From the NCBI RefSeq assembly GCF_022539315.1, contig NC_066314.1, positions 63,845,543-63,909,542 of the forward strand: 64,000 bases of DNA, written 5' to 3'. Within the stretch, counting starts at the first letter, position 1, and each line of letters starts with the position of its first letter. Both the position numbers and the translations under genes were made by a program. The notes under the pieces were generated by a model, which saw only the letters and a list, made by a program, of their open reading frames with translations, was not told the origin of the DNA and did no database searches. The DNA is from Serinus canaria (taxonomy: Eukaryota; Chordata; Aves; Passeriformes; Fringillidae). This document shows, piece by piece, positions 24,201 through 32,488 of this stretch.

Positions 24201-27200
24201 AAATGTTTGTATGACACTATTACAAAAATTAAAAAGTGATACTATTACTTGAAGCCAAAGTCAAAGAAATGAACTTTTTAAATCTTTTGTATAATGGACT
24301 ATTTAACAGAAATAAACGTAAGAATTATACATTTCATTTTGAGATGAAAAAGCTTGCAAAGCTTTAAAACTTGTCAGGGGATCCAGCATGCTTTCCCTAC
24401 TCTTTTCATTTTTAAAAATTCTAGTTTTAAATCTGGGACTGTCCAGTATTTTGGAGAGAGAGGAGAAAGTAGAGATTAGGAGAAAGTGAAAGAACACTTT
24501 GTGCTGGGGAGGCTACCAGAACACAGGCAAGAAGGACCTTCCTTTAATAACTAACCCAAATACAACAATTTTGATCGGAAAAAAATTAACAAAGACTATG
24601 AATTCCTGGGCAAACTGCTAAAAAACTTCACATCACATGCAGTTTCTCCTGAGGAGACTCACTAGATTTCTCCATTTGCCAGTGTTACACTTCTTGGTGG
24701 AAGTTTCCACTATCAGCTTGTGCAATCTGATATTCCAGGTCATAGTGTCAGCTTGACTACTCCTAGGATTGTTTGTTCTCTGGCAAATTAAAAAAAATGG
24801 TAATAAAAAATGCAAGTTTTGACATTGTTCATGTGCTAGCATGTAGTCACACACACAAGTACACCTTTCCATTTTTCTCACACTGCTTTTAATGACTGCA
24901 CACTCATCTTCTGTACACTTCCCCAGACAGGTTTTATTTTTAATAGTATTTAATTTTCCCAGTGACACATTATATGTGTGTTTGTACTAGATTTAGTTCC
25001 TCAAGGTTTCTTTCCTTGTTAATTCTCTTGTCATCTGGTTAAGCATAGTTCCAGGAATGTTTCTTAAAAAAAAAAAACAAAACCAAAACTGGAGGGCTCC
25101 TCTGTTTTGCAGCCTGTTAAAAGCAAAGTACTTATTTATCTGTATTGCAAATCAGACAGGTAGAAAAAAGCTATTTATATTTAACTTTGAAATAAATAAT
25201 AGCAATCATGTGATACAAGTCTTTTGTACATTTAGAATCCTGGTTCAGCAAAACATTTTCCCTACCATTGCTCATGCAGTGCATGAGTGGATTGGCACAC
25301 CTGAGCCAGCCAGGCTGCTTCCTACAGCACCCAAAATACCCAAAACAGATGAACTCTTATAGGGATTTGGCAATCTGGTTTCCCTGTACTGCTGAACCCC
25401 TGCAGGGCTTGAGAGAGAGTTTTTGTTTTAATGCTGCATTTGCACCTTTCTAGTTTTGGTCACCCCCTCAGTGGTCAGTTACAGTGTGGGGCAGAAATCA
25501 CTGGCACTTGCTGGACAAGGTCAGAATGTAGCAGGGCTGTCTGTCCTGCCTGACAATGACAGTAGTGACATGAGAGAGGTGACAGGAACATGTGATGTCA
25601 CTGGAACGGTGGGGAAGGTGTCCACTCCCTGTGGCACATGGGAAGTGATCTCTTGGCTAAGCTCAAGTGCTGTTCGTGCAAGACTCCAGGAGTTCTTCAC
25701 TCTGGTCAGAAACCAAGGTAACCAAGCAAAGATACCAGTAATAAGGTAAATACAAAAATTATTCACTTGAATCACTTGTGGGCATCGTGAAGAGTTAAAA
25801 TGTTTATTTCTCCCCACACTTTTTAGCCAACTTTAAACTACAGAGACAACTGAGAGCATGCAGCAAGCATAATTCTGCTTTAAACTGCATTTTTAAACTC
25901 CATCCTCAAGTTACTTATGCTTGACTGAACCTTAGTCCAAGTTAAGAACAGGCTGTAGACATTCACAACATTCAGTGTAGGGTTATCTTATACCTGAACA
26001 GCAGGCTCTTGAGTTAATTCTCCCTTTGTTTGTTCCCTCTTACCAGATTTGTGAAAGAAAAGAGGCCAACCATTTCTCCCAACTTCAACTTCCTGGGCCA
26101 GCTTTTGGACTTCGAGAAGAAGCTTAAGAACCAGAGCGGCCAGCCTGGCCACATCAGCAAGCTGAAACTCCTGCACTTGGAGAAGAGCAGCGAGCAGGTG
26201 CTGGAGGGCGGGCAGAGCAGCCTCTCCCCCAGCCAGCTCTGCCTCTCCGCCGCCTCGGAGCTGCTGGAGCCCAAACCCACAGACACCCGCGGGCACCCGG
26301 CCTCGCTGGAGGACGGCCCGCTGGTGCAGGGCATCAACGGGCTGCACGTCTCCATGGACAAGGTGGAGGACAGCAACCGGCTGAAGCGCTCCTTCTCCTT
26401 GGATATCAAATCCGTGTCCTACTCAGCGAGCAGCAGCTGCGTCACCGCATCGGCGCAGGGCTTCGCCTCCTCCGAGGACACGCTGGAGTACTACAAACAC
26501 ACGGCTGCCCTGGAGGGTAGCGGCAAGCTGTGCCAGTTCTCCCCCGTGCAGGAGGTGTCGGAGCAGAGCCCGGAGAGCAGCCCCGACAAGGAGGAGGCGG
26601 CGGCGCGGCCGCAGGAGGCCCCGGGCCCGTGGCCGCTGGACAGCCCGGCCGCACGGCCACACGCGGGCCGCGCCGGCGGCAGCGCGGCCGCGCCCCGGCC
26701 CCTGCTGTACCCTCTGCACCGCAGCGGCAGCGTGGAGGACACCTACAGAACGAACTTCGTGTTCGGGCTCTCCACCAGCCAGCAGCACCTGGCCAAGTCC
26801 GCCGCGGGGCTGGGCCTCAAGGGCTGGCACTCGGACATCCTGGCCCCGCAGCCCTCGTCCCTCACCAACAGCTGGTATTTCGCCGCCGAGTCCTCGCATT
26901 TCTATTCGGCCTCGGCGGTGTTCGGGGGCGGCACCGCCTTCCCCGCCTACAGCTGCAGCCAGCTGCCCTCGGGCTGCGAGCAGCCCAGCGCCGTGCGCCG
27001 CCGGGCCCGCCAGGCTGACCGCGGCGACTCCCGGCGCAGCTGGCACGAGGAGAGCTCCTTCGAGAAGCAGTTCAAGCGCAGGAGCTGCCAGATGGAGTTC
27101 GGGGAGAGCATCCTGTCGGACAACAGATCCAGAGAGGAACTGGGCAAAGTGGGCAGTCAGTCAAGTTTTTCAGGCAGCATGGAAATCATTGAAGTGTCCT

Positions 27201-27202
27201 GA
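1167..27202 (+). CDS. DUSP16: Dual specificity phosphatase 16 (MAP kinase phosphatase 7), complete coding sequence in six exons
   Basis: The coding sequence is join(1167..1397, 2545..2683, 14477..14640, 21332..21491, 22176..22299, 26047..27202), 1974 nt, giving 657 residues against about 665 in human. All five internal introns are GT-AG and the phases agree across every junction. Residues 1 to about 140 form a rhodanese-like domain with the basic MAPK-docking patch MKRR (55-58). Residues 159 to about 300 form the dual-specificity phosphatase domain. Asp214 (VPVND) is the expected general acid, and Cys245 and Arg251 sit in the loop HCLAGISRSAT. All catalytic residues are present. The rest is a Ser-rich tail ending SMEIIEVS. 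By family knowledge, the enzyme dephosphorylates Thr and Tyr of activated JNK and p38 and shuttles between nucleus and cytoplasm. Identification rests on near-identity of the remembered human protein in exons 1-5 and at the C-terminus. One extra residue near the N-terminus shifts numbering by +1. DUSP8, the closest paralogue, fits less well. Confidence 0.97.
1398..2544 (+). other. DUSP16 intron after coding exon 1
   Basis: A short intron of 1147 nt with donor GTAGGG and acceptor TTTCAG. Apart from a TG dinucleotide repeat near 1975 and T-rich stretches, nothing recognisable is seen. Confidence 0.9.
1975..1994. repeat. (TG)10 microsatellite
   Basis: Ten uninterrupted TG units inside a DUSP16 intron. 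Likely length-polymorphic. Confidence 0.9.
2545..2683 (+). CDS. DUSP16: DUSP16 coding exon 2
   Basis: The acceptor TTTCAG precedes ATT GAA ATT GAT TGC (IEIDC, human VDIDC). The exon encodes residues 78-123 and the first base of Gly124, then donor GTAAGA (phase 1). It completes much of the rhodanese-like domain, including VVVYDQSSKDV and DCFLTVLLGKLEKNF. All bases agree with the expected frame and no disruption is visible. Confidence 0.95.
3206..3300. repeat. Poly-T tract followed by G/T-rich low-complexity sequence
   Basis: A run of 30 T (3206-3235) continues as GGTTTGGG-type and further T-rich sequence. On the minus strand it gives a spurious lysine-rich ORF. It may be the remnant of an A-rich retrotransposon tail, but no body of an element is recognisable. 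Confidence 0.85.
4667..4702. repeat. Perfect 15-bp inverted repeat (hairpin)
   Basis: The left arm 4667-4681 pairs perfectly with the right arm 4688-4702 around a 6-nt loop (TTGTTT). Just downstream is AT-rich sequence with repeated TTTGTTTAT-like motifs. The stem is too short for a typical microRNA precursor. It could be a small palindrome made by template switching. Confidence 0.85.
10095..10126. repeat. Two 16-bp tandem units
   Basis: TTGGCTGTTTCAAGAA is repeated immediately with one change at the last base. This is a small recent tandem duplication within the intron. Confidence 0.85.
12801..12822. repeat. (AAAAT)n short repeat
   Basis: About four TAAAA-type units inside the DUSP16 intron. 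Confidence 0.8.
13309..13342. repeat. (TTTA)n imperfect repeat
   Basis: TTATTTATTTTATTTGTTTA continuing as TTTA units, within the DUSP16 intron. Confidence 0.8.
13874..13924. repeat. 20-bp tandem repeat, about 2.5 copies
   Basis: Units AGGATTTTAATTAGTACTGT (13874-13893) and AGGATTTTAATTAGTAATGT (13894-13913) are followed by a partial unit from 13914. One base differs between the two full copies. Confidence 0.85.
14238..14327. repeat. Dispersed repeat copy A upstream of DUSP16 exon 3
   Basis: This stretch resembles 16584-16671 in the same orientation. Shared blocks include CAAGGATTA, TGTGTTTCC and TGGAGAACCA in the same order and nearly the same spacing. It may be an old, unnamed transposon fragment; I cannot name a family. 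Confidence 0.5.
14477..14640 (+). CDS. DUSP16: DUSP16 coding exon 3 (linker and start of phosphatase domain)
   Basis: The acceptor CTCACAG is followed by the last two bases of Gly124, then GGFAEFSSSFPGLCEGKS, the linker, and GPTRILPHLYLGCQRDVLNK, which begins the phosphatase domain. The exon is 164 nt (residues 124-178) and ends AACAAG with donor GTGAGC (phase 0). Its reading frame starts with partial codon bases, so no ATG-initiated ORF reveals it; it was found by translating around the splice sites. The human EFSRCFPG reads EFSSSFPG here. The last 16 nt plus the donor region are repeated downstream as a minisatellite. Confidence 0.94.
14625..15229 (+). repeat. Minisatellite of about 46 bp seeded by the DUSP16 exon 3/intron junction, interrupted by an LTR
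   Basis: Unit 0 (14625-14670) comprises the last 16 coding bases of exon 3 (GGATGTCCTCAACAAG), the donor GTGAGC, and ATTCTGGGTGC-type intron sequence. Related units begin at 14671 (continuing after the LTR at 15004), 15018, 15078, 15124 and 15170. The units starting at 15018 and 15170 carry an extra partial repeat of the CCTCAACAAG block. Because exon 3 encodes conserved protein, the exon end must be the source of the repeat. The array ends near 15229. Confidence 0.9.
14712..15003 (-). mobile_element. Solo LTR of an endogenous retrovirus, inside the exon 3 minisatellite
   Basis: A 292-bp element bounded by TG and CA, flanked by the 6-bp direct repeat CCATGT (14706-14711 and 15004-15009). Bases outside the element join to form a normal minisatellite unit, so the insertion is younger than the array. 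I recognise the sequence as a common passerine LTR type in minus orientation. The 6-bp duplication is typical of class II (ERVK-like) insertions. No retroviral genes remain. Confidence 0.85.
16584..16671. repeat. Dispersed repeat copy B downstream of DUSP16 exon 3
   Basis: Partner of the copy at 14238-14327, about 2.35 kb away and on the other side of exon 3. The similarity was judged by eye as roughly 70-80 percent over 90 bp. Confidence 0.5.
21332..21491 (+). CDS. DUSP16: DUSP16 coding exon 4
   Basis: The acceptor TTTCCTAG precedes GAG CTG ATG CAG CAG (ELMQQ). The exon encodes residues 179-231 plus the first base of Glu232 and ends before donor GTGAGT (phase 1). It contains YVLNASNTCPKPDFIP and VPVNDSFCEKILPW. 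Asp214 in VPVND is the predicted general acid of the phosphatase reaction. It matches the human exon almost residue for residue. Confidence 0.96.
21492..22175 (+). other. DUSP16 intron between coding exons 4 and 5
   Basis: A 684-nt intron with donor GTGAGT and acceptor CATGTAG. Nothing else is recognised. Confidence 0.9.
22176..22299 (+). CDS. DUSP16: DUSP16 coding exon 5 (catalytic loop)
   Basis: The acceptor CATGTAG is followed by the rest of Glu232 and KAKASNGHVLVHCLAGIS. The P-loop HCxAGxSRS is intact, with nucleophile Cys245 and phosphate-binding Arg251. The exon continues through AIAYIMKRMDMSLDEAY and two bases of Arg273, then donor GTAGGG (phase 2). Human has the same segment with CVLVHC in place of HVLVHC. 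Confidence 0.96.
22300..26046 (+). other. DUSP16 intron between coding exons 5 and 6
   Basis: A 3.7-kb intron with donor GTAGGG and acceptor TTACCAG. It contains a degraded LTR-like element near 22578-22928. The remainder is AT-rich with no recognised gene. Confidence 0.9.
22578..22928 (+). mobile_element. Degraded solo LTR-like element
   Basis: Begins TGCTTCTGGCCAGGA and contains a block resembling the AAACTGTTCTTATCTCA motif of avian ERV LTRs (here AAATTGTTCTTATCTCA). It ends near GAACCACA. No matching target duplication was found, so the ends are approximate. The family was assigned from memory of avian LTRs. Confidence 0.55.
26047..27202 (+). CDS. DUSP16: DUSP16 terminal coding exon (end of phosphatase domain and C-terminal tail)
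   Basis: The acceptor TTACCAG is followed by the last base of Arg273 and FVKEKRPTISPNFNFLGQ, the end of the phosphatase domain. About 350 tail residues follow. Conserved blocks are SNRLKRSFSLDIKSVSYSA, LCQFSPVQE, LHRSGSVED, FGLSTSQQHL, GLKGWHSDILAPQ, the Tyr/Ser-rich SWYFAAESSHFYSAS, RRSWHEESSFEKQFKRRS and the terminal EELGKVGSQSSF to SMEIIEVS, with stop TGA at 27200. Residues 457-491 form an Ala/Pro/Arg/Gly-rich linker where human has a Ser/Lys-rich stretch. The exon is much more GC-rich than its surroundings, which also creates long spurious ORFs in other frames. Confidence 0.96.
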
Positions 27203-27846
27203 GGGGCGGAGGCTCGTGTGACTGTGGCAGAGCTGCTCCCCCGGCGTGTGAGAGGTCCCTGTAAATCTGAAACTTTGGGTAAAGAGGTGGGGGAGGGAAG
27301 AACCGGAGGCTTTGCTGGGAGCCAGAGAAAAGTTGGTACTGCAGGGAAGTCACCACGGCCTCTGCCCGAGGAGACCAGGGTTGCTGCTGGGCTTTTCTCC
27401 TCTCCTTTCCAGGAGAAGGGTAGAACATTTCACAGACCTTTCCCTGTCAGAGGAAGCAATTCTGTGCAATGGATTGCCCATCCTTTCAGTGGCTTTTAAC
27501 AAGGAAGCTCTCTTGGTGTCAAACCCTTCCTCTGCTTCCACTGAACCATGCTCTTACCTGTCAGAACTAGTTTTGTTTTTCCCTCCCCGTGCCCCACGTC
27601 TTCACCAGTGCACCTTAGCCCTGACACTGAGCCAACCTCTGGAGGGAGACCTTTTTCCTATAAGAAAAGGAGACTGGGAGCGATTCCAAAGGCCATAGGG
27701 ACCGGTTACAGCAAGGCTGGTCTGAACACACTGTTCAGACAAATGTAAATACTGGTGTAACTATTGTTCTAATGAATAGGCTTTAGGTGATTCGCTAGAG
27801 AGCTGCTTCAGAGAAAAAAAAACCCCAGTACCTCAAAAATACATAA

Positions 27847-27852
27847 AATAAA
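27847..27852 (+). terminator. Candidate proximal poly(A) signal of DUSP16
   Basis: Canonical AATAAA 645 nt after the stop codon. It could give a short 3' UTR isoform. Based on the motif only. Confidence 0.3.
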
Positions 27853-29714
27853 CTAGGGCTTTATGGCTGCCACATGCTGGTAGTGAGTCCATAAACAATG
27901 TGAACAAGTAATGACTGGCCACGTTTAATTTTTTTTTTTTTTTAAAGCTGTCCACGCACAAGTGTTTCAGTTGGCTCAGCAGCAATTCTTAAAAGAAGAT
28001 GAATGAACCATACTTAAGACTGTTTCCCCCGGTCTTTTGATAAAGTATTTCTATTTTTGATACTAAGCTGGCTTCTGGGAGAGGGGTAGCTGCTTTGGCT
28101 TCTAAGTTATAAAGGAGTGGTTGATATGTAGAGCTACATGCAGGAGAAGTGGCTGGTACGAGTGGCCACAATACACTTTTCTTGCCCATTAACAATTCAA
28201 TTGCTGAAAAACAATTCAAATGTTTAGGGGTTTTTTAAGGTAAAAATGAGCTGGGGTGGGCTTTTGTCCTTAACTGAGCAGTTCTAGGGTGGAACTGCAG
28301 ATGCTTAAGGCTCTACCACGTCCTCACCCTCTGTAGCCCAGGGCAGACACCTCCATCTCGAGGAGGTGTCACAGCTCTGGTTTCACAGGAGATGAGGCAC
28401 AGCTCTTCTCATGTTTTTTAACAGCTGCTTCCCCTCCTACCTTGGCTGCTGCTCACCTTGGGCTCCGTGTGCACATTGCCACGAGGTTTATGGTCAGCGA
28501 AGGATGGTACCAGAGCCACTGTGTAAAGCTGCATCCTTCCTGCCCCCAGGGCCTTCCCCAGCACCCCTCAGAACAGCTTGAGGGTAAACTGTATTCTTTT
28601 GTCCCATTTCAGTGCAGGCAGCTGAAAATTGTAGTAACAAATAATTAACCCTGGCCAACAGCTTTAAAAAAAAAAACTGTCAGCAGCAAACTGAAGCCCT
28701 AATTCAAGTCAGCAGCTTGGGTTATGTTTGGGGTTTTTTTACTGTAAGTTTAGCTAGTTTGTGACTCAAATCTCAGGTTTAACTATATTGAAAAGTGGAG
28801 AAGATTTTTGTCATTGTTTTGTTTTGTGGCTAGGATGTGACTTTAATTTCCTACAATGGACCGTTGAAAATAGCACTGAAAGCTACAGCATTGATTAACT
28901 TGATCCTAAAAAGTGCAAAAGCACAGAGAGAGGAGGCACCAGGAGTCCCTGAGCCCAGAGGCTCTTTGTGCTGCGTGTACAAGAGGCTGGACAAAGGGCC
29001 GGGGCAAGGGAGAGGCTGACATCACCCTGGACACTGTGTCAGGTGCTGGCTGTTCATTGAACGTGCTGCCACTTGTCTCTGTTTACATCTCCAGTGGAAG
29101 TGATCACATCACAGCTATTTTCAGCTGTGTGTGTATTTGCCTGTGTTAACAGCTGAGCAGGGCTCCTCTCAGCCACATTTCAGGAAAAGCGGGGGCTTTG
29201 ATTTAAACCAGTTAATGGGAGTTAACACGTATCAATCCCTAGAGGCAGAAACAGATTCTTCCTCTTTTGTGCTTCCTCAGACATGTGTGTTCTCCCCTTC
29301 TTTGTGTGTTTGGGGTTGGTTTGGTTGATTGCCTTTTGAAGAACTGAAATCTGGTCTTGTGGCTCCTCGTGATTCCCAGTGTGTTCTGGATGAATCCAAG
29401 GTGTAGGCTCAGTACTTACAGGGGGCAGGTTCCCATAGGAGGAAGCCTTAACCCCACAGGGTGGTGCCCTGGCTCATACCTGAACTAGAGTCCTGTCCCT
29501 GAACAATACTGGAAATGGTTGGCAGAAGGCTGAAAAGCAAAATGGAGGATGTGAGAGAGAAAAATGTGTACATATTCACAATGAATATAACGTATGGCAT
29601 TTGGTGTGTGGCATACTTGGCATGTTTGGTGTATGGCAAGCTGGTGAAATGGTTCAGAGAGATGTGAGTTTCTCATCTTGTTGTGTCATGAGCATTACAT
29701 GTATGTTATGATGA

Positions 29715-29720
29715 AATAAA
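29715..29720 (+). terminator. Candidate distal poly(A) signal of DUSP16
   Basis: Canonical AATAAA on the sense strand about 2.5 kb after the stop codon. It is the most plausible distal cleavage signal before the BORCS5 side of the interval. Based on the motif only. Confidence 0.4.
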
Positions 29721-31927
29721 ATCAGAAATGGTACCTGTTTATACAGAAGGCTGAGGAAGGAGTTGTGGAGTGTTGTACCTGCAGCAAGACGTCCTCCCCC
29801 CAGCAGCCAGGAGAGCAGAGGCCTTGTCCTTTATGGGACACCCCCTTCCCTGCAGGTGTGGTCATGAATGACAGGAGCAGCTTTAGACCACTTCTCACAA
29901 GCAGTGGTGATTTTACAGCAGCAGTAACCATTTAGGGCTCTTACCTGTCCCTGATTATCCCCCTTCTTCTGCTCCACTGATGAGCAGCAGTGGCATTTGT
30001 CTGCATTAACACCTCCCACTGTCTACTCCAGGTGTGAGTAACCTGCTCCCCCGGCAGCTGGGGTGGTCTTGGTGAAGCAAGTATTTCAGATTGTTGAAGC
30101 TACCCCGAATGAACCCCATGCTTTTTTCCTGCCTCCCTCCCATACTACTTATTTGAAGAATAATTTAATTACTCGTTTAAATACTTGTTTTGACTGATGC
30201 TGTCAGTCTTGAAGAATTCAGAGCAAATTCTGCTCATTGAGATTGGAGCACACCCCCCACTGCTGTTTCAGAGACTGGCTCACACAAATATAGCACAGAT
30301 TAGAATTAGAGAGGGCTGCCACAGTTGTATCCTTAGAGGAGAAAGCTGTGAGTTTATGTAACAGCAGCTTCAAATTCAGGCACAGTAACAAAGCCTTTTC
30401 TTTTGAGAATTTCAAAGCACAATCCCAGAAAGGGAAATGCAAAATCGTCACCCTCTCTAAAACCAAACCATCAGTCAGAGCACAAGGAACAACCTGTGTA
30501 AGTTTCTGTGCTTATTTTCTACAAACAAGCTCTAGCAGCTCCTAGAGAACAAAACAAGAACCATGCAAATTCAATGGCATCATCAGCTGCTTAGCCTACA
30601 CAACAGGTTGACATGACAATCTTCTAAAATTTAGCTGCTCACTCCACTCTGAAGTCCACTTCTGATTGCAGTAGCTCTGTTCCCTCAAATTCTCAAGTTT
30701 TCCCTCAAATTCTGGGTTTTTTTTGAAGCATTCACTTCACCATTCCTCCTGCCTGCTTTGCAGGACTTGCTCTGCTCCTGCTCCCTCCATCCCTGGCCCT
30801 GCCACCAGCCAGCTCTGGGAAGAGACAGTCTAACTCCACCTCCAGTAAAAACCCAAGGGGCAACTGAAATCTGCCTCATCCGTGTCACCAACACCTAATT
30901 TTCATTTTGCTGCCTGGCATTACTGGGAAGAGGTCCCCAAGGTCACTGGGCTCCTGATGTAACCATCACAATGACATTCCTAGAATGAAGTGAACTGAAA
31001 ACAGCAAACCTCCTCCCAGGTTTGGAATCAGGTAGCCCTGCTTTTGAGGGGGCTGGGCAGGGTAAGAGAATAGAAATGTGGTAATCAGGTGAACTACGGT
31101 CTTTACTAACTGTATTCATCAGCTAGGTACTCAGTATGCTGGGATTCACAGCACAAGTTATAAACTGACTTCTACCAGAAAGTGGGGGCATGAAAAGCCC
31201 AGAACAAGAACAGCACTAGGGTTCTAATAAGACTGTTACTTTTTAAACCCAAAATCACTGTGATTCAACCAAATTTACCTAGCCAGACATCTTAATTAGC
31301 CAGCCATACACCTAGCTAGTCTGTATTTGTCATTAATCTGTGATAAAAGTAGTTATAGCATTTTTAGACAGTGTAACATACACAATACCACAATTATACA
31401 CACAAACCCACAACTGAGAATTTAGGTAGAACAGTGTTCCTAATCCATCAGCTTTGCCTGGCAACAGCACTTGCCCTTTGAATGCTGCCTGCAAAGAACT
31501 TCTTGGCCCTCAGGTCCAAATGGTTGCTCTGAGGCAAACTGAAGTGTTTCTGCAGTAAAGCCTTGAGCTAGTTCTGCACTTCCAAGAATATGAATTAGAG
31601 TCACCATAAATAGAAAAGGAAAGGGAGCTATTTCTTGCCTTCTGCAACACCCTCCCCTCTGGGAAGGGGCTGCTTTCCTGGCATGCCAAATGCTGCCAAA
31701 CACTTCTGGAGAGTTGTCCTGCTGCAAGGGATTGCTCACTTTGAGGAGTGGATTTCAGCTGCTGTTCCCAGGGACCCTCACCATCCTCCACTGCTGTACA
31801 AAGCCTAAGCCCATTCTGCTTTCCCAATGCCAAGTCCCAAGCATCACTGCTCACATCTTCTACTCAAACTGGACATCAGTGCCAACCAGAACTGGGACAG
31901 CATTGAGGGAAAAACAACCAACCAGCA

Positions 31928-31933
31928 TTTATT
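31928..31933 (-). terminator. Possible BORCS5 poly(A) signal
   Basis: TTTATT on the plus strand is AATAAA on the BORCS5 strand, about 3.7 kb after the stop codon. It is the only canonical signal I noticed between 31 kb and the stop. Weak support. Confidence 0.25.
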
Positions 31934-32400
31934 TTCATTCTGGGAATATGTTTCCTTTCAATCCCATGGCAGAGGCAGCCCCAGGGCAGCTAAAATCAGC
32001 CACCTCCATGTCACAGAGTGGGTGCAAAGTAAAGCTGAGATACGCCTACCCTGCCCAGACACCACAGTGGGAAGTGGGAGTGAAGAACGAGCAATAAGGC
32101 AAGTGGAGAAACAACACACTTGGAAAAGTGCCACATCAAAAGTTTTAATGCTGGAGCTGTGGAACACGGAGCATGTAGGAAGCTGAACAGGGTAACCACC
32201 CATAAACCATGGAGTGCTCAGCCACAAGGCTGGCAATCAAAATACCCTCTGGCAACTTGGGAACAGGAGGGATGTTACAGCAGTACCTTGGGAAACTACT
32301 GGCACACAGTCTGAGAGAGGGGCTGGCTCATGCAACCAATGGGCCTGTGAAAACATGTATTTCTACTTTGTGTAAAAGCTTGGAGGAGGGGAAAACACAC

Positions 32401-32488
32401 TTTAAAATATTTAAGGATATTTAAATATATTTAATTTAAAATACATATATTAAAAAAAAAAAAAACAACAACAAAAACTCTTTTTTTT
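32401..32488. repeat. AT-rich low-complexity patch with A and T runs
   Basis: TTTAAATATATTTAAT-type sequence followed by a run of 14 A, an ACAACAACA stretch and a T run. Confidence 0.8.

Larger units (their letters stand above)
27203..29740 (+). other. DUSP16: Probable DUSP16 3' UTR
   Basis: The sequence follows the DUSP16 stop directly and no splice-supported coding follows. AATAAA motifs occur at 27847-27852 and 29715-29720. The second is followed by a sharp change to intergenic-looking sequence and is my preferred end; the first could serve a shorter isoform. Length and poly(A) use are inferred from motifs and from the known long 3' UTR of mammalian DUSP16, not from transcripts. Confidence 0.5.

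Noticed and set aside
26423..27046. 207-residue minus-strand ORF, and a 162-residue plus-strand ORF at 26530-27018
   Set aside because: Both overlap the DUSP16 last exon in other frames. Its high GC content removes stop codons, and the low-complexity Ala/Arg/Gly/Pro content is typical of shadow frames.
31440..32236. Several overlapping ORFs of 90-135 residues between the two genes
   Set aside because: No recognisable protein, overlapping on both strands, no splice or promoter support. Likely chance ORFs in UTR or intergenic DNA.
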